Below, in pieces: positions 21,017 through 31,608 of a stretch of 64,000 bases of DNA; the first letter of the stretch is position 1, and each line of letters begins with the position of its first letter. Source of the stretch: Bacteroidales bacterium (lineage in GTDB: Bacteria > Bacteroidota > Bacteroidia > Bacteroidales > VadinHA17). The position numbers were made by a program, and so were the translations under genes. The notes under the pieces are model-generated. The model ran no database searches. It saw only the letters and a list, made by a program, of their open reading frames with translations, and had not been told where the DNA came from. The stretch is from assembly GCA_021738535.1 (NCBI GenBank), contig JAIPBU010000003.1, positions 62,001 through 126,000 of the forward strand. Reading direction: 5' to 3'.

Positions 21017-21925
21017 TTATTTGAGGCCCAGTAAGCGGGTTAAAATAGCCTGCCTTGTGAATACTCCGTTCAGTGCCTGCTCGAAATAATATGATTTTTT
21101 ATTTGCATCAACATCGGTATGAATTTCATTTACCCTCGGTAGTGGATGCAATACTCTCATATTTTCCTTTGTATTGGATAACATGCTGTTTCTTAGCACA
21201 TAAACATTCTTTACTTTTTCATATTCCATGGGATCACTGAAGCGTTCTTTTTGAACTCTTGTCATATAAATGATGTCGGCTTCATTAATTATGTCAGAGA
21301 AATCTGAATGCTCATAGTATTTAAGTCCCAGCTTATCAAGGTATAACTTATATTCAACCGGCATTTTCAGTTCTTCCGGTGATATAAAGTTAAAAGTAGT
21401 ATTCCAGCGCGACATAGCCATAAGCAATGAATGCACTGTTCTTCCGTATTTGAGGTCACCCACAAGGAAAATATTCAGGTTATCAAGGCTTCCCTGTGTT
21501 TTTCTTATTGAATAAAGATCCAGCATAGTCTGTGTGGGATGCTGGTTGGCACCGTCGCCTGCATTGACAATTGGTACATCAGATATTTCGCTGGCCAGTC
21601 TTGCACTGCCTTCAATTGGGTGCCTCATAACTATCAGATCAGAATAGTTATTAACCGTGCGTATCGTATCGTAAAGACTTTCGCCTTTAGTCACACTGGA
21701 GGAAGAAGCATCGGTAAAACCGACTATCTTTCCTCCGAGCCGGGATATTGCACTCTCAAAGCTTAATCGTGTGCGGGTGGATGGTTCAAAAAAAAGCGTG
21801 GCAATTACCTTATTACCAAGCAGGTTCTGACCGGGATCCTTTTCGAATTCCTTTGCCAGGTCAAGGATGGAGACCATCTCTTCAGTGCTGATGTCATCAA
21901 TCGAAACAAGGCTTTTGTTATTCAT
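21017..21925 (-). CDS. pyrB: Aspartate carbamoyltransferase catalytic subunit
   Basis: [44 protein letters not shown] motifs. Confidence 0.97.
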   Translation of the reverse strand: MNNKSLVSIDDISTEEMVSILDLAKEFEKDPGQNLLGNKVIATLFFEPSTRTRLSFESAISRLGGKIVGFTDASSSSVTKGESLYDTIRTVNNYSDLIVMRHPIEGSARLASEISDVPIVNAGDGANQHPTQTMLDLYSIRKTQGSLDNLNIFLVGDLKYGRTVHSLLMAMSRWNTTFNFISPEELKMPVEYKLYLDKLGLKYYEHSDFSDIINEADIIYMTRVQKERFSDPMEYEKVKNVYVLRNSMLSNTKENMRVLHPLPRVNEIHTDVDANKKSYYFEQALNGVFTRQAILTRLLGLK

Positions 21926-22032
21926 TAATAATTAATTTGAGTGATTACTGCTGTTTAATTAAGCAAAGTTATAAACTATGATATAATTTAAATTATTTGT
22001 TAATAATTTATTAATAAATAACAACAATTTGA

Positions 22033-22638
22033 TTAATGATCCACCCGTTCATAGCTGAGTTTATCTATTAACCTGAGTCTCTTTATTATTTTTTCTTCGA
22101 GTGATGCTCTGAAATGTATTGTCAATGTACAGTCAAGTTCAAAAATCTGGTCGCTTTGTTCCAGGTTTTCTTCTTTTATCATACTCATAACATCGTTCAT
22201 CGCAGCATAAGGAAAGTGCAGTTTGTAGGTATAGTCAATAGTTTTGCAAACTATTACTGCATTTTCGAGTGAATATTTTGCAGCACTCCTGTAGGCATTT
22301 ATTAATCCCCCGGTGCCCAGCAGCGTACCCCCGAAATAGCGGACTACAACTATGATCAGGTTGGTAAGATTAAATGAGCGTATCTGGCCCATAATTGGCT
22401 TCCCGGCGGTACCTGATGGTTCGCCGTCATCGTTCACCCTCCATTCATATTCACCTGTGCCTGTCCGGTAGGCAAAACAATGATGCCTTGCATCATGATA
22501 TTTCTTCTTTATTTCTTCAAGAGCCTTTTTTGCTTCTTCCGGGTTACTGACCGGCTGTGATATTGCAATGAATTTGCTGCCCCTGTCTTTAAAGAGTCCT
22601 GATGAACTATCCTTTATTGTTCTGTACTGATCATCCAT
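22033..22638 (-). CDS. YigZ/IMPACT family protein
   Basis: DARHHCFAYRTG...NDDGEPSGTAGKPI. Confidence 0.92.
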   Translation of the reverse strand: MDDQYRTIKDSSSGLFKDRGSKFIAISQPVSNPEEAKKALEEIKKKYHDARHHCFAYRTGTGEYEWRVNDDGEPSGTAGKPIMGQIRSFNLTNLIIVVVRYFGGTLLGTGGLINAYRSAAKYSLENAVIVCKTIDYTYKLHFPYAAMNDVMSMIKEENLEQSDQIFELDCTLTIHFRASLEEKIIKRLRLIDKLSYERVDH

Positions 22639-22649
22639 CCTCGAGATAA

Positions 22650-23513
22650 TTATAAGTAACTGAGAAAAATAATAGTTATTATCGATAATGCAATGCCTGC
22701 TTTATTAAGAAGATTAAGTTTTTCATTAAAAAATGCAAGTGCAAGAATGACTGAAAGTACGACTACGCCCATGTTGTTTATTCCAAAAATTATAGAGCTG
22801 TCCAGAAAGTTACTGTCCAGTGCCATAATAATTCCGTAAAGGGATCCGAAATTAACAATACCAAGAACCAGGCCTGCAATCAGAACTTTAAGGTAGTTTT
22901 CATTTTTCCTGCGTCCTGTTCTCCTGAAAAAGCTGAAAACAACACCTGTGACAGCAGAAATACTGAACAGGATGGAAGAAAACATTATTGTACTCTCCCG
23001 TGTAAGCTTTACTTCCTGGGTATATTTTATCAGTGAGTCAATAATCCCGGTACCGAGAAACAGCAGGAGTGGCAGGTAGATAACCTGCAAACCCCGTTTC
23101 TTTGATTTTTCCCTGTTATAGCTGGTCATGAAAACGGCAATCATAGCCATGATGATACCGGTAATTTTTAATATGCCCGTGGGCTCATTGAAATAAAAGA
23201 TGGAAAATACAATTGGTATTACAACAGACATCTTTGAAGCTACAGAGGTCACTGCTATTCCTGCTTTCTGTGTGGACAAAGCAATTACAAAAAACATTAC
23301 TATAAACAATATCCCTATAATTATTGCCATGGGTAACCATTCAGCACTGATATCTCCCCTGCCAGGAAATTTATCAATACTGAAGCCCAGGGCAGCCGCT
23401 ACAAAGTAGTTAATTACTATTATCCTGAAGGTATCAAGGTTCTGCCGGCCGGCAATTTTGAAAACTACCATTATACCGGCAGTAGACATAACACAGAGCA
23501 GTAAATATATCAT
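22650..23513 (-). CDS. EamA/DMT-family transporter
   Basis: About 10 hydrophobic helices in two repeated halves. Confidence 0.8.
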   Translation of the reverse strand: MIYLLLCVMSTAGIMVVFKIAGRQNLDTFRIIVINYFVAAALGFSIDKFPGRGDISAEWLPMAIIIGILFIVMFFVIALSTQKAGIAVTSVASKMSVVIPIVFSIFYFNEPTGILKITGIIMAMIAVFMTSYNREKSKKRGLQVIYLPLLLFLGTGIIDSLIKYTQEVKLTRESTIMFSSILFSISAVTGVVFSFFRRTGRRKNENYLKVLIAGLVLGIVNFGSLYGIIMALDSNFLDSSIIFGINNMGVVVLSVILALAFFNEKLNLLNKAGIALSIITIIFLSYL

Positions 23514-24205
23514 TGTTTATTCTTTTCGTATTTAGCTGTTAATGAATTGCAAACAGAGTGTATTAGTCTCAGGTCCTTATCGGAGGCCAGGGCTAATCTC
23601 TCCATGATCCTGCCGCGCAGGGTCTCATTTTTTTCTATTTTAGTTCCTGATAACAGTGAATCTATCTTAGACCTGAGACTTCCCATGTTCAGAGGAGAAA
23701 CATCCTTCCCCGGGATGCTAATGGCTGATACAGCATCAGCCAGTATATAGGCATATATCATCACCGCCTGGGCCAGGTTTAGAGAAGGATAGGATGAAGC
23801 CATTGGAACAGTACTTGTAATATCACAACGGGAAAGCTCTGCATTGCTGAGACCTGATTCCTCTCTTCCAAATACCATGGCAACATTTCTGTAAGTATTG
23901 TACCTCATTTCCAGGAATGATTTTAATCCTCCGGCATCCATATAATCTTCTTTAGCTACCCTGTACCGGGCAGTGCTTGCAATAACAAGATCCATTTGTA
24001 CAAGTGCATCTGCTATATTGTCGTGCACAATTGCATTTTCCAGGATGTTGACTGAGCCATGGGCCAGCTTCCTGGCACCGGCAGACAGGTGATCACATGG
24101 CTTTACCAGGATCAGTTTATTAAAGCCCATGGTTTTTATTGCACGGGCTGCAGCACCTATGTTTTCAGGAACCCCGGGTTCAACAAGGACAAAATGTATC
24201 TCCAC
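23510..24205 (-). CDS. TrmJ/SpoU-family RNA methyltransferase
   Basis: FVLVEPGVPENIGAAARAIKTMG ... VFGREESGLSNAELSRCD ... SSYPSLNLAQAVMIYAY. Confidence 0.9.
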   Translation of the reverse strand: MEIHFVLVEPGVPENIGAAARAIKTMGFNKLILVKPCDHLSAGARKLAHGSVNILENAIVHDNIADALVQMDLVIASTARYRVAKEDYMDAGGLKSFLEMRYNTYRNVAMVFGREESGLSNAELSRCDITSTVPMASSYPSLNLAQAVMIYAYILADAVSAISIPGKDVSPLNMGSLRSKIDSLLSGTKIEKNETLRGRIMERLALASDKDLRLIHSVCNSLTAKYEKNKQ

Positions 24206-24329
24206 TGTAAATTTTTTACAAAGATTCTGAAAAAATACCTTATCAGAAAATTATATATAAATTTGTCTGAATATTTCGAAAAAATGAGGCGATGAATGTA
24301 TTATTGGATGAAAAGGAGATCTTAGTCCC

Positions 24330-26708
24330 ATGAAATCAGGACAAAAAAAATTATTTGTCTTATTTATTGTCATTGTCATGGTCGGGGGAGTTTTCCTGCT
24401 TTTCAGGCATCTAAGGCAAAATGAAATAAATGACAGAATGGCTATGTACACGGGGAGTGAAAGCTGTAAACCCTGCCACGAACGTTTTTATGACCTCTGG
24501 GCCGATTCCCGTCATGGCCTCGCTATGCAGCCTGTAACAGCCGGTTTCGTTGAAGATAATATACATTCCTTCAATGAAAGATTAAAAATAGGCAATGAGT
24601 TTTTTGAGGTTTCTTTCAGCAACGATACACTGTTCTTTAATGCAATTCTGCCTTCAGGAGAGAATGAGAAATATCCCGCTGTGCATGTAATGGGAGGCAA
24701 GTATATATATTATTTTCTTACACCATTGTCCGGTGGCAGGCTGCAGGTGCTTCCCCTTGCATATGACTGTGATACTGACAGCTGGTATAATAATCCTCAA
24801 AGCGGGGTAAGACATTTTGAAAATATTGAAGATGCTCCGCTTGACTGGAGAAACCACCTTTACACCTTTAATACTACATGCTATAATTGTCATGTCAGCC
24901 AGTTAAAAACAAATTATAATCTGGAAAATAATACTTATAATACTACATGGAGAGAACCGGGTATTAATTGTGAAACCTGTCACGGTCCCAGCAGGGAGCA
25001 TATAGAAGTATGTGTAAAGGCAGGAGAAGGAAATATTCCTGATGATCTTAAAATAGTACAGACAAGTGAGTATACACCTGAGCAGCATAATGCTGCCTGC
25101 GCCAGTTGCCACGCAAAAGCAAGTGTTATAGCTGAATCATTTAGTCCGGGTGCAAAATTCTATGATCATTTTGATCTTGTAACACTGGAAAATCCTGACT
25201 TTTATGCTGATGGGAGGGACCTGGGAGAAAATTACACCATGACCACCTGGGAAATGAATAAATGTGTTGACAAAAGCGATCTGCATTGTGCAACATGTCA
25301 TACCTCGAGTGGCAGGAACCGGTTTGCAGGAGAAAAAGCAAATGAAGCCTGCATGCCCTGTCACTCCGATAAGGTTAATAATGTTAGTGCTCATTCTTTC
25401 CACGAAGAAGATTCAGAAGGCAGCAAATGCGTGTCATGTCATATGCCAGAGACAGTTTTTGCAAGAATGGACAGGAGTGATCATTCATTCAAACCCCCTA
25501 TGCCTGAAGCAACAATTGCGTTTGGATCTCCGAATGCATGCAATATCTGTCATGATGATAAATCTCCTGAATGGGCTGCAAAAAAGATTTCAGAAACCCA
25601 CAGGAGGGAGTACCAGCAGGAAACAATTCAAAACGGATTGCTCTTACGAAAAGCACGCGAAGCCGATTGGTCAGAGCTGGATGAGATACTGGAGGGACTT
25701 TCATCAGGGATGTTTGATGAGGTCTTTGCTACCTCATTTATACGCCTCCTCGAGAATTGTAATGATGCTAGTAAATGGCCGGTGTTAATTGAAATGACCA
25801 TGCACAAGTCTCCCCTGGTCCGGGGTGCTGCAGCACACAGCCTGTATATGAGTAATTCACGAAAGTCTTTTGACCGTTTAATGGAATTACTGGATGATGA
25901 GCTAAGGGTGGTCAGGCTGAATGCTGCCTACTCACTAAGTTCATTTCCACCCCGTTTTATAAATGATTCTAACAGGGAAAAGATTTCCGGTGCTCTAAAG
26001 GAATATGAGAAGTCATTGGTTGTAAGGCCGGATAGCTGGTCAGCTTACTATAACCTGGGTAATTATTACACTAACCTTAATGCGCCTGAAAAGGCGCTGG
26101 ATGCCTATGAAAAATCAATAAGTATCTATCCTGAGGCACTAATGCCAATGGTAAATGCAGGGTATGTTTATTCACTGCAGCGGAAATATAAAGAAGCGGA
26201 AGAATTGTTTCTCAGAGCCCTTTCCGTTGAACCCGGCCATGAGGCTGCTTTGCTAAATATTGCTTTGCTTTACGGTGAAACAGGACAGGCAGGTAAAGCA
26301 ATTGACTATTTCAGAAGGCTGCTTGATGTTGATCCCGGTAACTCTCTTGCTGCTTATAACCTGGCAATCCTCGTTTCTTCAATAGACATTGACGAGGCAG
26401 TGGCGCTAAGCAGGATGGCTATGCAGAACTCTCCGGATAATCCCAAATACGCATATACCCACGCATTTTATGTCAATAGTGCTGGGGACCGGGAAAATGC
26501 AAAAAGAATTCTTGCAAAAACAATCAGTGCAAATCCGGATTTTTTTGACAGCTATTTATTACTGGCCGGTATATTGCAGGACCAGGGGCAGGCGGCTAAG
26601 GCTATCTCTTTGCTTAAAGATGCCATGGAGAAAGAATATTTTAATAATGAACAGAAACAGGTTTTATCAGGAAGGATAAAACAGCTTGGGGAAAATGATA
26701 ATAAGTAA
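24330..26708 (+). CDS. Octaheme c-type cytochrome with HEAT-like and C-terminal TPR regions
   Basis: Eight CxxCH motifs (CKPCH, CYNCH, CETCH, CASCH, CATCH, CMPCH, CVSCH, CNICH), then TPRs; N-terminal TM/signal. Confidence 0.88.
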   Translation: MKSGQKKLFVLFIVIVMVGGVFLLFRHLRQNEINDRMAMYTGSESCKPCHERFYDLWADSRHGLAMQPVTAGFVEDNIHSFNERLKIGNEFFEVSFSNDTLFFNAILPSGENEKYPAVHVMGGKYIYYFLTPLSGGRLQVLPLAYDCDTDSWYNNPQSGVRHFENIEDAPLDWRNHLYTFNTTCYNCHVSQLKTNYNLENNTYNTTWREPGINCETCHGPSREHIEVCVKAGEGNIPDDLKIVQTSEYTPEQHNAACASCHAKASVIAESFSPGAKFYDHFDLVTLENPDFYADGRDLGENYTMTTWEMNKCVDKSDLHCATCHTSSGRNRFAGEKANEACMPCHSDKVNNVSAHSFHEEDSEGSKCVSCHMPETVFARMDRSDHSFKPPMPEATIAFGSPNACNICHDDKSPEWAAKKISETHRREYQQETIQNGLLLRKAREADWSELDEILEGLSSGMFDEVFATSFIRLLENCNDASKWPVLIEMTMHKSPLVRGAAAHSLYMSNSRKSFDRLMELLDDELRVVRLNAAYSLSSFPPRFINDSNREKISGALKEYEKSLVVRPDSWSAYYNLGNYYTNLNAPEKALDAYEKSISIYPEALMPMVNAGYVYSLQRKYKEAEELFLRALSVEPGHEAALLNIALLYGETGQAGKAIDYFRRLLDVDPGNSLAAYNLAILVSSIDIDEAVALSRMAMQNSPDNPKYAYTHAFYVNSAGDRENAKRILAKTISANPDFFDSYLLLAGILQDQGQAAKAISLLKDAMEKEYFNNEQKQVLSGRIKQLGENDNK

Positions 26709-27787
26709 GAAAAAGGATGTAATAGGACAGGGAATAGAATATTTCCTTACAAAGGAAGAATACCGGGAGCATTCATTTTTATATTTCAATATAACTATAG
26801 ACCCCCGTAAATGATCTTTGTGATGCTTTCAGCAGAATCAGAGATTTCCTGGAAAAGAGTGAGTGCACAATACTTTTCGGGCTGGGATTTGGCTTTAATA
26901 AACCAGGTCCGGGCAAGCCTTTAAAAGAAATCCTTCCGGTGATGCTTTTTTCTTACGGGCAACAAAACTCCTTTGACCTGCAATTGATTTGTACGGATGA
27001 TAAGGATGTGGTGTCTGAAAGTTCAGAGAATAATATTTATTGCAATTCAGTTGAGCACAATAAACGCAGACTTCATTACTTTTACAATATTATTCCTGAC
27101 AAAACAAATGATTGTTATGACCAGGCGTACAGATCTTTTTTCATGCTGGGTAATTTATTGAAAAGAAAACATATTTCTTATACTTCTCTTGCCAGGACAT
27201 GGTTATACCTGGACAGTATACTGGACTGGTATGATGAATTAAACAGGGCCCGTACGGATTTTTATGAAAAGGAGGATATTTTCAGCATACTTATTCCTGC
27301 AAGTACAGGCATAGGTGTTTCAAATGAACTTGGCAGCTGTATTTCTTTGAGCGCCCTGGCTGTTACAGGAGAAGATGCCTGTCAGTATGTTAGTCCCGTA
27401 GAATCACCTATGCAGTGTTCGGCAGTAGATTATAAAAGCTCGTTTAGCAGGTCTGTTGAGATTGATCTTAAGGGATCAAAGAGATTGATTATCAGCGGAA
27501 CGGCATCTATTGATGAGCAGGGAGACACCCTTTACCAGGTCAGTGCAGGCAAACAGGTAGGCCATACCATGAGAGTTGTAAATGCCATTTTGGATCATAA
27601 AGATTATTCATGGGATAATGTGGTCAGGGCAATTGTTTATTTCCCGGATTTAAGTAACAGGAAGTACTTTGACGATTATTGTAAGAAGAATAACCTTGAC
27701 AGATCAGCCGTACTGGTTGTATCAGGAGTGGTATGCAGAGATAACCTGCTTTTTGAAATAGAGCTTGATGCAGTGAAATCAGTATAG
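26695..27787 (+). pseudogene. Chorismatase (FkbO/Hyg5)/RidA-like protein, interrupted by a +1 frameshift near 26801-26814
   Basis: ATG at 26695 gives MIISKKKDVIGQGIEYFLTKEEYREHSFLYFNITIDPRK* (TGA 26812-14); the +1 frame continues DLCDAFSRIRDFLEKSECTILFGLGFGFNKPGPGKPLKEILPVMLFSYGQQ into the 26939 ORF. Confidence 0.7.
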
Positions 27788-28939
27788 CTTATAAGCCTCA
27801 AACTCCTTCTCAAAGCTTAATATTTCTGATTGCCATATCTCTTTGACCTCAGAAATACCGTGACCGCTCTTAATAGCTTCACTTAGCCTGCTGTCGCCTG
27901 ACAGGATATCAAAAGGAAGCAGATTTTCCTCGTATTCATAAGGTGGGTCGTTAAATGACAGGTCACCCATCCGGTAGATGATATTGAAAACTGAGGCTGC
28001 AGTAAATACAGGTTCGAATTTTTTGAAATCAGTTACATGTATTTGCATCCCTTCACAATATTCTCCTGAAAACTTGTGAAATGTAGGAATGAAATTATGT
28101 TTCCTGAATGCGCAGCCCGGCATATCAAGTTTTTCCAGTTCTTTAATAATGTCATCTGTCTTCAGAGAGGGAGCCCCGCATAATTCAAAAGGAAGCGTTG
28201 TTCCCCTTCCTTCGGAAATATTAAGCGCTTCAACCATGACCATTCCGGGGTATACAAATGCAGTTGATACGGAGGGCATATTCGGAGAGGGCAATACCCA
28301 TGGCAGTCCGGTATCATTCCATGTCATAGTTCTCTGCCACCCATCCATCCTGAGTACTTCCAGATCACAATTTATTTCCTCCCTGTCATTTATCCATTCC
28401 GCAATCTCACCTATTGTCATACCATGGCACAGGGGTATTTCAGCACCACCTACAAAAGTGTAGTAGGGCTTTTTTAGCACATTACCGTCTCTTTTAATGC
28501 CTCCCAGCGGATTAGGCCTGTCAATGACTAAAACGCTGATATTAAGGTCGGCACAGGCTGCCATGCAATTCTTCATTGTCCAGGCGTAAGTATAAGGCCT
28601 GCAGCCCACATCCTGGAGATCGATGATCAATACACCTGTGTCTTCCAGCATATCGCTTGTGGGGCGGCGGTGTTTACCGTACAGGCTGTAAACAGGCACC
28701 CTGTATTCAGAATGTGTATAACCTTCCCATTCTATCATGTTATCCTGGGTCTGCCCGAACAATCCGTGCTGCGGTCCAAAAACAGATTTCAGATTAACAG
28801 AGGGGTGGTGGTGTAATATGTCAATTATATGACTGTAGTGGCTGTCAATACTTGATGAGTGACACACAACAGAGGTGTTCTTTCCATCAAGGAAGGGCAG
28901 TACTCTTTTATCGAAACTATCAAGTGCAGTATGGACCAT
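27779..28939 (-). CDS. DUF1343 (NamZ-like exo-beta-N-acetylmuramidase family) protein
   Basis: VFGPQHGLFGQTQDNMIEWEGY ... VPVYSLYGKHRRPTSDML ... IDLQDVGCRPYTYAWTM ... DRPNPLGG. Confidence 0.9.
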   Translation of the reverse strand: MVHTALDSFDKRVLPFLDGKNTSVVCHSSSIDSHYSHIIDILHHHPSVNLKSVFGPQHGLFGQTQDNMIEWEGYTHSEYRVPVYSLYGKHRRPTSDMLEDTGVLIIDLQDVGCRPYTYAWTMKNCMAACADLNISVLVIDRPNPLGGIKRDGNVLKKPYYTFVGGAEIPLCHGMTIGEIAEWINDREEINCDLEVLRMDGWQRTMTWNDTGLPWVLPSPNMPSVSTAFVYPGMVMVEALNISEGRGTTLPFELCGAPSLKTDDIIKELEKLDMPGCAFRKHNFIPTFHKFSGEYCEGMQIHVTDFKKFEPVFTAASVFNIIYRMGDLSFNDPPYEYEENLLPFDILSGDSRLSEAIKSGHGISEVKEIWQSEILSFEKEFEAYKLY

Positions 28940-29118
28940 AGAGCTTATTATTATTATCTTTGTCAGTTAGTCATAAAATTTTAGGCCTTATCTTGATAAA
29001 TAGCCGCACTAAACATTATATATTACTTCAACGTTATTATTAATGCGGGTATCAAAGCCGGTAAAATAAGTATATTTTGTCCACATATCAATTATTGATG
29101 TGTTTAAAATTTAATAAT

Positions 29119-29580
29119 ATGAGAACCCTGACTAAAATATCTATTTTTTCAGCACTAATTGTTTTATTGCTTTCTTCATGTGTTAGCAAGAAGGAAGAAA
29201 GAACGCTCCACATTTTTGCCACAACAGACGTTCATGGTTACGTTTTCGACAAAGATCCCTATACCGGTAATACAAGCCAAACCTCGATGGCAAGGCTGGA
29301 AACTTACCTCAAAGGTTTCAGCCGGGATGAATATATTTTGCTGGACAATGGCGACAACCTCCAGGGTAATTGGATTGCTACCATGAACCGACCGGACGGA
29401 GATTTATTTGAAACGGAATACTCCGGTAACATGTACAGGTTTAAAAACAGGACCTATAATTTTGATTCCGCGGAAGGTATTAATTACGTGGTTGACGTGA
29501 GTAAGCCTGACGGTGACAAGGTGTATATCAGTACATTAACTGATGGCAGGAAATACAAAAAACTCTTTAACAATGAATAA
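29119..29580 (+). pseudogene. Internally deleted 5'-nucleotidase/metallophosphatase relic (lipoprotein signal retained)
   Basis: N-term TLHIFATTDVHGYVFDKDP ... ILLDNGDNLQGN jumps to C-terminal-domain-like YNFDSAEGINYVVDVSKPDGDKVYISTLTDG. Confidence 0.7.
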
Positions 29581-30709
29581 AAAACATTTAGTACGAAATA
29601 AAACTTTTACAGTAATTATCCTGATACTGGGTCTGCTGCTTGCAGAAGTAAGCTTATCATCTTACTCTTCTGCCGGTGATGAGCCGGTTGATCAGGAGAG
29701 TAGAAAGGTCAGGAATATTATTCTGCTGATAGGCGACGGAATGGGTGTATCACAGGTTTCAGCTGCAATAACTATCAGCGGGGATAATTTGAATATGACA
29801 AAAACAAATCATATCGGGTTTATGAAAACCCATTCATATGATAATTATACGACAGATTCTGCTGCAAGTGGAACAGCCATGGCCTCAGGAAACAAAACCA
29901 GGAACGGTATGATAGGAATGGCTCCTGACAGCACGGAGGTTAAACTAATCACAGAAATGTTAAGGGAGCAGAAGAAAATGTCATACGGTGTTGTAAGTAC
30001 CAGTGCCATTACTCATGCTACCCCGGCATCTTTTGTTGCTCATAATGTTTGTCGATCTGATTATGAGGGCATTGCGCTGGATTTTGTGCGTAAGGAACCT
30101 GATGTTTTTATTGGTGGAGGAAAATTGCATTTTATGAATAGGTCAGACAGGAGAAACCTTGTGCGTGTGCTTGAACGAAAAGGTTACCAGGTTGCTTTTA
30201 ATATAGAAGACCTTAAATTGACCGAGGGCAAAAAAGTAGCCGGTTTGCTTGCAGATTTCCATATGCCACCGTTTGCAGAAGGAAGGAACTATGCCCTGGC
30301 GGATGCAACTAAGCAGGCTGTTGAATTGCTTAGCTCAAACAGGAATGGTTTTTTCCTGATGGTTGAAGGCTCGCAGATAGACTGGGGTGGTCATGCAAAT
30401 AATGCGGAGTATGTGCTTGGCGAAGTATGGGATTTTGACGTGGCTGTTGGTATCGCTTTGCAGTATGCGGAAAGGGATAAGGAAACACTCGTTATTGTTA
30501 CGGCTGACCATGAAACGGGAGGTATGTCCATACCGGACGGTAACCTTGAAGACAGGTCTGTAAGCCCGGAATTTACCTCAATAGGCCATACCGGGGTAAT
30601 GGTTCCTGTTTTCGCATTCGGAGCCGGCGCTGAAAAATTTACGGGAGTATATGATAATACAGGCCTTTTCGATCGTATGGCTGAGGTGTTAAAACTAAGG
30701 AAAGAATAA
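29573..30709 (+). CDS. Alkaline phosphatase family protein
   Basis: NIILLIGDGMGVSQ ... TTDSAASGTAMASG ... IVTADHETGGM. Confidence 0.93.
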   Translation: MNKKHLVRNKTFTVIILILGLLLAEVSLSSYSSAGDEPVDQESRKVRNIILLIGDGMGVSQVSAAITISGDNLNMTKTNHIGFMKTHSYDNYTTDSAASGTAMASGNKTRNGMIGMAPDSTEVKLITEMLREQKKMSYGVVSTSAITHATPASFVAHNVCRSDYEGIALDFVRKEPDVFIGGGKLHFMNRSDRRNLVRVLERKGYQVAFNIEDLKLTEGKKVAGLLADFHMPPFAEGRNYALADATKQAVELLSSNRNGFFLMVEGSQIDWGGHANNAEYVLGEVWDFDVAVGIALQYAERDKETLVIVTADHETGGMSIPDGNLEDRSVSPEFTSIGHTGVMVPVFAFGAGAEKFTGVYDNTGLFDRMAEVLKLRKE

Positions 30710-30723
30710 AATATTCCCCGCTT

Positions 30724-31608
30724 ATGAAAAGTGCAGTGACCGGTCGTTTGCTCTTAGTCTTTTTGCTTGTATCCATGGTTTTTGCTGTGGATTACACGAG
30801 AGGACAGAGCACAGGTACTCTGAGTGTTGATTCTGAAATAAATATAAGTATTTTACTCAGTGAAATATCAGGAATGGCATATGACGGGGACCGGATATAT
30901 GCAATAAATGATGGGGGGAATGGACCCTATGTCTTTGTTATTAACCCTGTGAGCGGGGAAACAATTGAACGATACAGGATAGATAATATACGTAACAAGG
31001 ACTGGGAGGAGATAACTGTTTCAGGCGATCATGTTTATATCGGCGATTTTGGCAATAACAGGGGCAACAGGGAAGACCTGGTTATTTATACAATTCATAA
31101 AGACAGCTTATCTTTCAAAGAACCCCCGGTTTCCATAACTTCAATAAGTTACAGTGAGCAGAAAGCATTTAATAAGTCAAGACATGATCATGAATGGGAT
31201 TGTGAGGCCATGACCGTTCGCAATGAAAAAATTTATTGTTTTTCTAAGGACTGGAAAAACAGGCAAACAAAGATGTATATTGCTGAGAGGGGTAAGAATA
31301 ACAGGATGGAAGCGGTGGACTCTTTTGATGTTGGTTTCCTTGTAACAGGTGCTTTTTTTGATGAGAAGGACAACTCGTTATTCCTTTGTGGTTATTATGA
31401 CCACGAGACCTACCTTATTCATTTTATGAATACTGAAGAGGCGGGGTTTTCACCGGTATATACCAGGTATAAAATCCCGGATCTGGAAAATACCCAGGTT
31501 GAATCCGTGCTTGTTTTGAATGATTATATTTATCTTGCATCAGAAAGGACGCTGAAGGCGCAGGCTATCTACAGGATACCGGTCTCAAGCCTTGATTATT
31601 ATGAATAA
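30724..31608 (+). CDS. Secreted beta-propeller-like protein
   Basis: Signal peptide; ISGMAYDGDRIYAINDGGNGPYVFVINPVSGETIERYRI. Confidence 0.6.
   Translation: MKSAVTGRLLLVFLLVSMVFAVDYTRGQSTGTLSVDSEINISILLSEISGMAYDGDRIYAINDGGNGPYVFVINPVSGETIERYRIDNIRNKDWEEITVSGDHVYIGDFGNNRGNREDLVIYTIHKDSLSFKEPPVSITSISYSEQKAFNKSRHDHEWDCEAMTVRNEKIYCFSKDWKNRQTKMYIAERGKNNRMEAVDSFDVGFLVTGAFFDEKDNSLFLCGYYDHETYLIHFMNTEEAGFSPVYTRYKIPDLENTQVESVLVLNDYIYLASERTLKAQAIYRIPVSSLDYYE

Noticed and set aside
25264-25788. 174-aa plus-strand ORF inside the cytochrome gene
   Set aside because: Alternate frame of the CxxCH-rich gene; no independent support
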